Positions 51,142 to 59,433 of a stretch of DNA of 64,000 bases are shown one piece after another; position 1 is the first letter of the stretch; every line of letters begins with the position of its first letter. The stretch is from Bacillus subtilis (GTDB lineage: Bacteria; Bacillota; Bacilli; Bacillales; Bacillaceae_C). The notes under the pieces were generated by a model, which saw only the letters and a program-made list of their open reading frames with translations, searched no databases and was not told where the DNA came from. The DNA lies in contig NZ_VTQV01000002.1 in assembly GCF_008764245.1 (NCBI RefSeq), positions 95,187 through 159,186 of the forward strand. Direction: 5' to 3'. A program made the position numbers and the translations under genes.

Positions 51142-52047
51142 TTGGCATCTGTGATTAAAGATACGAAGGCTGATAAAATATTTAAGGTTTGTAACTTTAT
51201 TTTTTTAACATTAGCGATGCTTGTTGTTCTTTATCCTTTGATTTATATCGTCAGTGCATCGATGAGTGATCCAAAGGCTGTTAATTCCGGGGAAATGTGG
51301 CTATTTCCGAAAGGGATTACGTTTGAAGGCTATAAGTTAATTTTTGATAATCCCGATATCTGGAAAGGTTATCTGAACACGATTTTTTATACAGCTTTAG
51401 GGACAGTGATTAATTTAGCGATCACGATCCCCGCAGCTTATGCGCTTTCGCGAAGGGACTTTGCGGGACGTGGTTTATTAATGGGAATGTTCGTATTAAC
51501 CATGTTCTTTAGCGGCGGGTTAATTCCTACGTATTTAGTTGTTCGAAATTTAGGGTTAATTGATACGATTTGGGCGATGGTCTTACCGAATGCAGCCGCC
51601 GTTTGGAATATCATTGTCGCCCGTGTATTCTTTCAAACGTCGATTCCAAAGGAATTGGAAGAAGCCGCGATTATTGATGGATGTACCAATTTTAAAATGT
51701 TTGCCAAGATCATTTTGCCTTTATCGGCACCGATTATTGCCGTCATGGCTTTATTCTATGGAGTTGGGCATTGGAACGGATATTTTAATGCGTTAATTTA
51801 TTTGTCTGATAAACAACTATATCCATTGCAACTGGTCTTAAGGGAAATACTCGTGTTACAAGAAATGTCCTCTAATTCAACGGAGATTTCGAGTAGCTTG
51901 GCAGAAGCCATGAATAATAAACAACAACTGGCGGCAGTCATTAAGTATGGAGTTATGATTGTATCAACATTACCAATTATTATTGTCTACCCATTTCTAC
52001 AACGTTATTTTGTAAAAGGGGTGATGATTGGATCATTAAAAGGATAA
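51142..52047 (+). CDS. Carbohydrate ABC transporter permease, LplC/YtcP type
   Basis: The second permease of the pair, 301 residues, six hydrophobic helices, EAA loop EEAAIIDGCTNFKMFAKIIL (about residues 172-191), ending with the family-typical RYFVKGVMIGSLKG. It starts with TTG behind aaggaggtagg, 14 bp after the first permease. A tandem 20-bp repeat array separates it from the binding-protein genes. Confidence 0.93.
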   Translation: MASVIKDTKADKIFKVCNFIFLTLAMLVVLYPLIYIVSASMSDPKAVNSGEMWLFPKGITFEGYKLIFDNPDIWKGYLNTIFYTALGTVINLAITIPAAYALSRRDFAGRGLLMGMFVLTMFFSGGLIPTYLVVRNLGLIDTIWAMVLPNAAAVWNIIVARVFFQTSIPKELEEAAIIDGCTNFKMFAKIILPLSAPIIAVMALFYGVGHWNGYFNALIYLSDKQLYPLQLVLREILVLQEMSSNSTEISSSLAEAMNNKQQLAAVIKYGVMIVSTLPIIIVYPFLQRYFVKGVMIGSLKG

Positions 52048-52050
52048 CAA

Positions 52051-52330
52051 GAATGGGTTTCATCTTGGGAAAATGGGTTTCTCCATTCGGGAATGGGTTT
52101 CTCATGGGAAAAATAGGTTTCTCCGTTCAAGAATGGGTTTCTCATGGGGAGAATGGGTTTCTTCGTTCAAGAATGGGTTTTTCATGGGAAAAATGGGTTT
52201 CTCCGTTCAAGAATGGGTTTTTCATGGGGAAAATGGGTTTCTCCGTTCAAGAATGGGTTTCTCATGGGGAGAATGGGTTTCTTCGTTCAAGAATGGGCCT
52301 CTCATGGAAAAAATGGGTTTCTGCGTCCCC
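52051..52330 (+). repeat. Array of 14 tandem 20-bp units
   Basis: The heptamer-rich core aatgggtttct recurs every 20 bp from 52051 to 52311 with no length change. Units alternate between an arm with ccgttcaag and one with catggggaa, so the true period is a 40-bp dimer. Two units near the end and one at 52111 have drifted. It starts four bases after the permease stop codon and ends about 85 bp before the first binding-protein gene. All frames are open only because of the repeat. It has no spacers, so it is not a CRISPR array. Confidence 0.9.
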
Positions 52331-52415
52331 AGAGCGGCTCTCTATCCCAATTTCCAAAAAACGTTAGGTGGCTTTTTCTAGTGATCAATTTCTAATGAAG
52401 AAAGGGGTTTTTATC

Positions 52416-54029
52416 TTGAAAAAATCATTTAAGTTAGCTCTAACGGGTTTATTATCAGTGACACTTTTGCTGAGTGCCTGTTCCTCATCATCAGGAGGTA
52501 ATGAGAAAAAGGAAACTACTCCAAAAGTGAAAAATGTGGAGGTAAATAAAGAGGGATTTCCGGTTGTTGATGAGAACATCACTTTAAGTATGATGGCACC
52601 AGGAACAGGTCTGGCAGAATGGAAAGACATGCCGACTTTGCAAGAATACTCAAAAATGACGAATATAGATTTCAAATACAATACACCACCGCTAAGTGAT
52701 TTCCAAACAAAATTGAATTTGGCTTTTGCAAGTGGGGATATTGCGGATGTGATTTATGCCGCTGGAACCACGAATTTAACTCCCGGAATGGAAGTGGATT
52801 ACGGGGAACAAGGCGTGCTGATTCCGCTTGAAGACTTAATCGATGAATATGCGCCCAATATTAAACAATTGCTTGAAGACAGACCAGATGTCAAAAAATC
52901 AATCACAACGCTTGATGGTCATATTTATTCCTTGCCTACGGTGAATGAACTCACCACAGCTGCCTGGTATATCGGACCAACTTGGTATAATGGCAAGTGG
53001 CTAGAAGCTTTGGATGTGAAAGAATTGCCGAAAACAACGGATGAATTTTATGAATTGCTAAAGCGGTTTAAAAATGAAGATCCAAATGGCAATGGAAAAG
53101 CGGATGAAATTCCTTTGACAGATGTTAAACTGAATTCGATGCGTCCATGGCTGCTTGCTGCTTTTGGCATGAAAGAATGGGATATTGAAGAAATCGATGG
53201 CAAAGTAAGATATGCCCCGATTACTGATAATTACAAAGAATATTTGACATTTATGAACAAGCTTTATAAGGAACAATTGCTTGATCCAGAAACTTTTTCG
53301 CAATCTGACGAACAAAAGAAAGCCAAAGGGCAAGATAACCGCTTAGGCGTATTCACAGATTTCTATTCCTTCTTTACAACCGGTGAAACAGAAGAGGAAT
53401 CAATGAACAATCCGATGTACTATCCATTGACAAGCTCGGTTTCGCCTGAACCGATTCTTCCAAGGAATCCGGCTATTCAAAGAGGAACCTTCTCGATTAC
53501 GAAAAATAATCCATATCCGGAGGCAACAATGCGTTGGGTTGATTATTTTTATTCCCAAGAGGGGTATGAATTTTTGAACCAAGGACCTGAAGGATATCTT
53601 TGGGAAGAAGGGGAAGATGGGAAGAAGGAGTACTTGGAAGAACCACCAGAAAATTTCAAATCAATGGAAGACTATCGTGGTACACTTACACCTGCTTATG
53701 GAATTTCGGCGCCCGCCCTTGAAAGACCAATCGAAGGAAAAGAGGAATCTGCTTTCGATCAATTTATTGAAAAGGAAACAAATGAAAAAATTGAACCATT
53801 TGCAGAAGTCCCTTTTCCACTCGTCTATTTATCAAAGGACGAACAAAAACAAATCAATAATATTCAAGTGGATTTAAAATCTTATGTTGAGCAAATGGAA
53901 GCGAAATTTATTACAGGTGTTGAGCCGCTAGAGAATTGGGATAAATACGTGAAAACGATCGAAAATATGCAAATTGATGAATATGTGAAAATTCATCAAG
54001 ATGCCTATGATCGCTGGAAAGAAAGTTAA
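52416..54029 (+). CDS. Oligosaccharide-binding lipoprotein 1 (LplA family)
   Basis: An extracellular solute-binding lipoprotein of 537 residues for the ABC permeases upstream. Signal peptide with lipobox LSAC (Cys22). A large CUT1 binding fold includes a DPNGNGKADE loop (about residue 223 onward), typical of a calcium-binding loop in this family. It starts with TTG behind gaaagggg. It is the first of three tandem paralogues. Its middle resembles paralogue 3 more than 2, while its C terminus equals paralogue 2. Confidence 0.92.
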   Translation: MKKSFKLALTGLLSVTLLLSACSSSSGGNEKKETTPKVKNVEVNKEGFPVVDENITLSMMAPGTGLAEWKDMPTLQEYSKMTNIDFKYNTPPLSDFQTKLNLAFASGDIADVIYAAGTTNLTPGMEVDYGEQGVLIPLEDLIDEYAPNIKQLLEDRPDVKKSITTLDGHIYSLPTVNELTTAAWYIGPTWYNGKWLEALDVKELPKTTDEFYELLKRFKNEDPNGNGKADEIPLTDVKLNSMRPWLLAAFGMKEWDIEEIDGKVRYAPITDNYKEYLTFMNKLYKEQLLDPETFSQSDEQKKAKGQDNRLGVFTDFYSFFTTGETEEESMNNPMYYPLTSSVSPEPILPRNPAIQRGTFSITKNNPYPEATMRWVDYFYSQEGYEFLNQGPEGYLWEEGEDGKKEYLEEPPENFKSMEDYRGTLTPAYGISAPALERPIEGKEESAFDQFIEKETNEKIEPFAEVPFPLVYLSKDEQKQINNIQVDLKSYVEQMEAKFITGVEPLENWDKYVKTIENMQIDEYVKIHQDAYDRWKES

Positions 54030-54052
54030 AAACCTGGGAGCAATAAGAAAAA

Positions 54053-54088
54053 CAATCAGTGGGAAAACCACTCGCTTCCCACTGATTG
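54053..54088 (+). repeat. Conserved hairpin after lipoprotein gene 1
   Basis: A perfect 13-bp stem caatcagtgggaa / ttcccactgattg is followed by ctctttaagaaag and the ribosome binding site of the next gene. The same hairpin follows paralogues 2 and 3, so gene plus hairpin was the duplicated unit. It may be a weak terminator or an mRNA stabiliser. Confidence 0.8.
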
Positions 54089-54112
54089 CTCTTTAAGAAA
54101 GGGGGAATATCG

Positions 54113-55723
54113 ATGAGAAAATCATTTAAGTTAGCCTTAACAGGCGTATTATCAGCGACACTTCTATTAAGTGCTTGTGCAACGTCATCAGGAAGTGGTG
54201 ATAAAAAGGAAAACACGTCAAAAGCGAAAAGTGTAGAGGTTAATAAGGAAGGGTTTCCGATTGTTGATGAGAAAATCACATTAAGTATGATGGCGCCGGG
54301 AACAGGTTTAGCGGAATGGAGGGATATGCCTGTATTGCAGGAATATGCCAAAATGACCAATATCGACTTTAAATACAATACTCCACCCATGAGCGACTTC
54401 CAAACAAAATTAAATTTAGCTTTTGCAAGTGGGGATATTGCTGATATCATTTACGGAGCAAGCTCCAGTAACTTAACCCCCGGCATGGAAGTCGATTATG
54501 GGGAGCAGGGTGTTTTAATTCCACTTGAAGATCTAATTGATCAATATGCACCAAACATTAAGAAATTATTTGAAGAAAGACCAGACGTCAAAAAATCAGT
54601 GACAACAATTGATGGACATATTTACTCCTTGCCAAGAGTACAAGAAGGCTCGACTTCCAGCTGGTACTTAGGGCCGATTTGGTACAATGGTCAATGGCTT
54701 AAAGCACTAGGTGTAAAGGATGTGCCCAAAACAACAGATGAATTTTATGAGTTATTAAAAAGGTTTAAAACAGAGGATCCAAACGGAAATGGAAAAGCAG
54801 ATGAAATCCCACTGACAGATGTGAAAATGAACACCATTCGTCCTTGGTTACTCGGTGCTTTTGGTATGAAAGAATGGGAGATTGAAGAAGTAGATGGAAA
54901 AGTAAGATATGCACCTACCACAGAGAACTATAAAGAATATTTAACATTTATGAATAAATTATATAAAGAAGAATTACTTGATCCTGAAGTATTTTCACAA
55001 TCAGATGAACAAAAAACAGCAAAAGGACAGGAAAATCGCTTAGGTGTGTTCACATCTTGGTATTCATATATGTTAACAGAAGAATCAGAAGAAGATGCTG
55101 TAAATAATCCGATGTATTACCCATTAACAAGTTCAGTATCGCCTGAACCGCTAATTCCAAGAAATCCTGCTATTATAAGGGGAACATTCTCGATTACAAG
55201 TAATAATCCATATCCAGAAGCGACCATACGTTGGATTGATTACTTTTATTCTAAAGAAGGTTTTGAATTCCTGAACGAAGGACCTGAAGGTTATTTATGG
55301 GAAGAATCGGAAGATGGAAAGAAAAAAGATCTCGAAGTTCCATCAAACTACAAAACACGGGAAGACTATCGCGGTACACTAACACCGGATTTCGGAATTA
55401 ATGCACCGACCCGTACAGGTCCTATTGAAGGAAAAGAAGTATCTGAATTCGAAAAGTTCATAGAAAAGGAAACAACGGAAAAAATTGAGCCGTACGCAGA
55501 AATACCATTCCCACTTGTGTACCTAACAAATGATGAACAGAAAAAAGTGAATAATATTAAAGTAGACTTACAATCCTACGTCGAACAAATGGAAGCAAAA
55601 TTTATCACAGGCGTTGAGCCGCTAGAGAATTGGGATAAATACGTAAAAACAATCGAAAATATGCAAATTGATGAATATGTGAAAATTCATCAAGATGCCT
55701 ATGATCGTTGGAAAGAAAGCTAA
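54113..55723 (+). CDS. Oligosaccharide-binding lipoprotein 2 (LplA family)
   Basis: A 536-residue paralogue with lipobox LSAC (Cys22). It is the most divergent of the three in the middle (VKDVPKTTDEF, TSWYSYMLTEESEEDAVNNP), which suggests altered ligand preference. The first about 130 residues and the last about 40 (WDKYVKTIENMQIDEYVKIH) are nearly identical to its neighbours. ATG 54113 follows aaaggggg. Confidence 0.92.
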   Translation: MRKSFKLALTGVLSATLLLSACATSSGSGDKKENTSKAKSVEVNKEGFPIVDEKITLSMMAPGTGLAEWRDMPVLQEYAKMTNIDFKYNTPPMSDFQTKLNLAFASGDIADIIYGASSSNLTPGMEVDYGEQGVLIPLEDLIDQYAPNIKKLFEERPDVKKSVTTIDGHIYSLPRVQEGSTSSWYLGPIWYNGQWLKALGVKDVPKTTDEFYELLKRFKTEDPNGNGKADEIPLTDVKMNTIRPWLLGAFGMKEWEIEEVDGKVRYAPTTENYKEYLTFMNKLYKEELLDPEVFSQSDEQKTAKGQENRLGVFTSWYSYMLTEESEEDAVNNPMYYPLTSSVSPEPLIPRNPAIIRGTFSITSNNPYPEATIRWIDYFYSKEGFEFLNEGPEGYLWEESEDGKKKDLEVPSNYKTREDYRGTLTPDFGINAPTRTGPIEGKEVSEFEKFIEKETTEKIEPYAEIPFPLVYLTNDEQKKVNNIKVDLQSYVEQMEAKFITGVEPLENWDKYVKTIENMQIDEYVKIHQDAYDRWKES

Positions 55724-55746
55724 AGATCCAAAGAGCAGCAAAAAAA

Positions 55747-55782
55747 CAATCAGTGGGAAAACCACTTACATCCCACTGATTG
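55747..55782 (+). repeat. Conserved hairpin after lipoprotein gene 2
   Basis: A 12-bp stem caatcagtggga / tcccactgattg, almost the same as the hairpin at 54053-54088, and followed by the same ctctttaagaaggggg leader. Confidence 0.8.
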
Positions 55783-55805
55783 CTCTTTAAGAAGGGGGAA
55801 TATAG

Positions 55806-57416
55806 ATGAGAAAATCATTTAAGTTAGCTCTGACTGGTGTATTATCAGCCACACTTCTACTCAGTGCCTGTGGATCATCAGGAGATAACGACAAAAAGGA
55901 TGCGACATCAAAAGCAAAAAATGTGGAAGTCCATAAGGAAGGATTCCCGATCGTCGATGAAAAAATCACATTAAGCATGATGGCGCCAGGAACAGGCCTG
56001 GCAGAATGGAAAGACATGCCGACCCTGCAAGAATATGCAAAAATGACGAATATTGATTTTAAATACAATACACCCCCAATAAGCGACTTCCAAACAAAAT
56101 TGAATTTGGCTTTTGCAAGTGGAGATATTGCCGACATCATTTATGGAGCTGGCACAAACAATCTAACGCCAGGAATGGAAGTCGATTATGGAGAACAGGG
56201 CGTCTTAATTCCGCTGGAAGATTTAATTGATGAATATGCGCCCAATATTAAAAAACTATTTGAAGAGCGGCCTGATGTCAAAAAATCAGCCACTACCATT
56301 GATGGACATATTTATTCGATTCCTAGAGTGTCGGAAGGTGCAACCTCCTCTTGGTATATCGGCCCCATCTGGTATAACGGAAAATGGCTAGAAGCTCTTG
56401 ATGTGAAAGAATTGCCAAAAACAACAGATGAATTTTATGAACTTTTAAAACGGTTTAAAAATGAAGATCCTAACGGAAATGGTAAAGCCGATGAAGTGCC
56501 ATTAACAGATGTCAAATTGAATTCGATGCGCCCATGGCTACTCGCAGCCTTTGGTATGAAAGAATGGGGCATTGAGGAGGTCGATGGCAAAGTAAGATAT
56601 ACACCAATCACAGAGAATTACAAGGAATATTTAACCTTTATGAATAAGCTTTATAAAGAAGAATTGCTTGATCCAGAAACATTCTCGCAATCTCCTGAAC
56701 AGAAGAAAGCCAAAGGGCAAGATAATCGATTAGGTGCATTCACAGATTTCTTTTCCTTCTTTACAACGGGTGAAACAGAAGAGGAAGCGATGAACAACCC
56801 AATGTTCCATCCATTGACAAGCTCAGTTTCGCCTGAAACAGTCGTTCCAAGGAATCCAGCTATTTCAAGAGGGACGTTCTCGATTACGAAAAATAATCCA
56901 TATCCGGAAGCATCCATGCGTTGGATTGATTATTTTTACTCAAGCGAAGGCTTTGAGTTCTTGACAGAGGGACCTGAAGGACATTTGTGGGAAAAAGGAG
57001 AAGATGGTAAGAAGAAGTACTTGGAAGAACCACCTAAAGGTTTCAAATCAATGGAAGATTACCGCGGTTCCATCACGCCTAATTATGGTATTTCAGCACC
57101 TGCCCTTACTGGTCCAATTGAAGGAAAAGAGCAGTCTGATTTTGACAAATTCATCGAAACGGAAACAAATGAAAAAATAGAACCCTTTGCAGAAGTTCCT
57201 TTCCCGCTCGTCTATTTAACTAAAGAGGAACAGAAAACAGCGAATAATATTCAAGTCGATTTGGAATCGTATGTCGAACAGATGGAAGCGAAATTTATCA
57301 CAGGGGTCGAGCCACTATCAAACTGGGATAAATACGTCAAAACAATCGAAAACATGAAAATTGATGAATACGTAAAAATCCATCAAGATGCCTATGATCG
57401 TTGGAAAGAAAGCTAA
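55806..57416 (+). CDS. Oligosaccharide-binding lipoprotein 3 (LplA family)
   Basis: The third 536-residue paralogue, lipobox LSAC (Cys22). The leader and signal peptide are nearly those of paralogue 2, while the central region (VKELPKTTDEFYELLKRFKN, DFFSFFTTGETEEEAMNNP) follows paralogue 1. The C terminus has its own changes (SNWDKYVKTIENMKI). This mosaic pattern points to gene conversion after triplication. ATG follows aaggggga. Confidence 0.92.
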   Translation: MRKSFKLALTGVLSATLLLSACGSSGDNDKKDATSKAKNVEVHKEGFPIVDEKITLSMMAPGTGLAEWKDMPTLQEYAKMTNIDFKYNTPPISDFQTKLNLAFASGDIADIIYGAGTNNLTPGMEVDYGEQGVLIPLEDLIDEYAPNIKKLFEERPDVKKSATTIDGHIYSIPRVSEGATSSWYIGPIWYNGKWLEALDVKELPKTTDEFYELLKRFKNEDPNGNGKADEVPLTDVKLNSMRPWLLAAFGMKEWGIEEVDGKVRYTPITENYKEYLTFMNKLYKEELLDPETFSQSPEQKKAKGQDNRLGAFTDFFSFFTTGETEEEAMNNPMFHPLTSSVSPETVVPRNPAISRGTFSITKNNPYPEASMRWIDYFYSSEGFEFLTEGPEGHLWEKGEDGKKKYLEEPPKGFKSMEDYRGSITPNYGISAPALTGPIEGKEQSDFDKFIETETNEKIEPFAEVPFPLVYLTKEEQKTANNIQVDLESYVEQMEAKFITGVEPLSNWDKYVKTIENMKIDEYVKIHQDAYDRWKES

Positions 57417-57422
57417 AAATCT

Positions 57423-57438
57423 GCAAAAGCGTTTTCTA
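57423..57438 (+). promoter_or_regulatory. cre-like site after lipoprotein gene 3, upstream of the sulfatase
   Basis: Reverse complement TAGAAAACGCTTTTGC matches the core of the CcpA consensus (GAAAACGCTTT). It lies about 150 bp before the sulfatase. The promoter itself is not clear. Confidence 0.4.
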
Positions 57439-57487
57439 ATCTGAAGGAAAACACCCTAGTAACATGGTAAACTAAAGTAGAAATGGA

Positions 57488-57524
57488 CAATCAGTGAGAA
57501 AGGCAAGACCCTCCTCGCTGATTG
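57488..57524 (+). repeat. Third, diverged copy of the lipoprotein-gene hairpin
   Basis: An 11-bp stem caatcagtgag / ctcgctgattg, with one G-T pair, and a longer loop than copies 1 and 2. It separates the binding-protein genes from the sulfatase. Confidence 0.7.
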
Positions 57525-57589
57525 CTATTTCATTTTACGGGAATGCCTATTAGGAATGATTGAGTGTAATCAAGTACAGGAGGATGAAT

Positions 57590-58999
57590 ATGTCTAGTAA
57601 ACAGCCGAATATCCTTTTTATTTTAACAGACCAACAACGTGTGGATACATTAAAGGCTTATGGTGGAAAAGTATGTCAAACACCTAATATTGATCGTTTA
57701 ACAGCGGAAAGTGTTGTTTTTAACAATACATACGCCAGTTGCCCAGTTTGTACGCCAGCACGTGCATCCTTACAAACAGGATTGTATCCACATAATCATG
57801 AAATGAGAAATAACACCTCAGAACCAGCATGTAAATATGACAGCTTGCCGAATTCAAGTGATTTGCTTAGCAACAAACTAAAGGAGCAAAACTACAGTGT
57901 TGGTTATACGGGCAAATGGCATCTAGGTTGGGGCCCAACGAAGGTTGGCTATGAAGGAGATGACTTTCCTGGCCATGGTGCTGGAGGCCATGGTTATGAA
58001 CAATATCATAATTATTTAAAAGAAAAGGGTCTAGAAGTAAAGCTTGAAAATAAAATATCCGGACATTATAAAGGCCATTGGGCAGCAGAAGTTGTCTCAC
58101 CTGTTGAAACAACCGTGGAGTACTTTTTAACCGATCAAGCGATTCACTATATCGATCAATTCCGACAAAGAGAAAATCCTTTTTATTTTCAACTAAACTT
58201 TTGGGGGCCACATGAACCCTATGTAGCACCAACGAAACATTTAGATCTTTATCGTGATCTCGATCTGGAGCCATGGCCTAATTTTATTGATGAATCGACC
58301 AATAAGCCGGCCATTCATAACTTGAAAAGAGCAAAGTCTACGGACTGGAAAACGTTTGAACCTTATGTGAAGCATTATTTTGCGAATGTCAGTTTAATTG
58401 ATGAACAAATTGGCCGCTTAATCGACTATTTAAAAAAGCATGATTTATATGATAATACGATTATTATTTTTTCTGCTGACCATGGCGAGTCCTTAGGGAT
58501 TCACGGTGGGTTATGTGATAAAAACTTCTTTATGTATGAAGAAACTTGCCGGATTCCATTGATTGTGAAGCCCCAGGAAAAATTAACGGAAACGAAATAT
58601 GTGGATCGGTTTGTGGGCACTTGTGATTACTATTCAAGTATTTTAGACTGGGCAGGAGCAGATCCAGCGGAAACATCCCGTGAAGGCCGATCATTTGTCC
58701 CACTGATCGATAATGAAGATATAAAAGATTGGCCAGATTATGCTGTAACTGAAGGCAATGGCCTTGCCGAAATCCTATATACCCAACGGATGATTCGCCA
58801 CGGGCAAATGAAATATATTTTTAATTGTGGAGATACCGATGAATTATATGACTTGGAAAAAGATCCCCATGAACTTAGCAACGAAATAGATAATAAAGAC
58901 TATCAAGATACTCTTATAAACATGAGAGAATTACTGGCAAGTTGGATGGAAGAACATAATGATCTTGCTTTAGGGCAATACAAAGATTTACGTTTCTAA
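57590..58999 (+). CDS. Type I sulfatase, cytoplasmic
   Basis: A 469-residue alkaline-phosphatase-superfamily sulfatase. Metal and active-site region PNILFILTDQQR opens the protein, and the modification motif CTPAR has Cys54, which must be converted to formylglycine. GKWHLGWGP and SADHGESLG complete the site. No signal peptide is present, so it acts in the cytoplasm on imported substrate. ATG 57590, six bases after aggagg, is chosen; an ATG six bases earlier is too close. No sulfatase-activating enzyme is encoded in the window. Confidence 0.92.
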   Translation: MSSKQPNILFILTDQQRVDTLKAYGGKVCQTPNIDRLTAESVVFNNTYASCPVCTPARASLQTGLYPHNHEMRNNTSEPACKYDSLPNSSDLLSNKLKEQNYSVGYTGKWHLGWGPTKVGYEGDDFPGHGAGGHGYEQYHNYLKEKGLEVKLENKISGHYKGHWAAEVVSPVETTVEYFLTDQAIHYIDQFRQRENPFYFQLNFWGPHEPYVAPTKHLDLYRDLDLEPWPNFIDESTNKPAIHNLKRAKSTDWKTFEPYVKHYFANVSLIDEQIGRLIDYLKKHDLYDNTIIIFSADHGESLGIHGGLCDKNFFMYEETCRIPLIVKPQEKLTETKYVDRFVGTCDYYSSILDWAGADPAETSREGRSFVPLIDNEDIKDWPDYAVTEGNGLAEILYTQRMIRHGQMKYIFNCGDTDELYDLEKDPHELSNEIDNKDYQDTLINMRELLASWMEEHNDLALGQYKDLRF

Positions 59000-59002
59000 G
59001 AA

Positions 59003-59151
59003 CAAAAGCGCAAGCGCCCGTTTAGCGACGTACAAACTTTTTAGGGGCCTGACGAGATAAAGGAAACACGATGAACCCGAAGGGTGAATCGATGTTGACT
59101 TATCGTAGGAAGGCACCGAAAGTTTGCTAGTCGCTGGGCGCTGGAGCTGGA
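59003..59151 (+). repeat. R1 intergenic repeat after sulfatase 1
   Basis: A full forward copy starts just after the stop codon: gcgcaagcgcccgtttagcg, gacgagataaaggaaacacg, cgatgttgacttatcgtagg, gctagtcgctgggcgctgga. Paired ends are intact. A single perfect DnaA box TTATCCACA lies nearby at 59174-59182. Confidence 0.85.
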
Positions 59152-59213
59152 TGTCAAACCGCAACGTAAACAGTTATCCACAAGCGACAAATTTTATAAT
59201 TTCCTTAACCATT

Positions 59214-59407
59214 AAGAAAAGCGCAAGCGCCTGTTTAGCGGCGTACAAACTTAATAATAAGGACGAACGGCTAACTACAAGGATGAGCAGCTAAACTTAA
59301 GGATAAACGGCTAAGTTCGCGCCGTCCTGGCGCAACGCCGTTTTGACCCACGTCCTGTGGGCCTCCGTCCTGGCGCAACGCCTTTGTGACCAACATCCTG
59401 TTGGCCT
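59214..59407. repeat. Composite repeat: R1 fragment, three 20-bp units and GGA-loop hairpins
   Basis: The 5' end of an R1 copy (59214-59253) breaks into three tandem 20-bp units, aaggaYRaRcRgctaa, at 59259, 59279 and 59299. Hairpins GCGCC-GTCCT-GGCGC (59319-59333), CCCAC-GTCCT-GTGGG (59347-59361), and CCAACA-TCC-TGTTGG (59390-59404) follow. Read on the minus strand these have AGGAC or GGA loops and follow GGCGTTGC. It fills most of the 434-bp gap between the sulfatases. Confidence 0.75.
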
Positions 59408-59433
59408 CAATATAATTCGGAAGGTGGTTCATT

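Noticed and set aside
52051-52330. CRISPR array
   Set aside because: Repeats are contiguous with no unique spacers of constant length, and there are no cas genes.
52053-52395. Three overlapping plus-strand frames with Trp/Val/Ser repeats after the second permease
   Set aside because: A 20-bp period keeps all three frames open by chance; none has a sensible ribosome binding site.
59174-59182. Single perfect DnaA box between the sulfatases
   Set aside because: It is one isolated 9-mer without neighbours and is expected by chance in this AT-rich genome.
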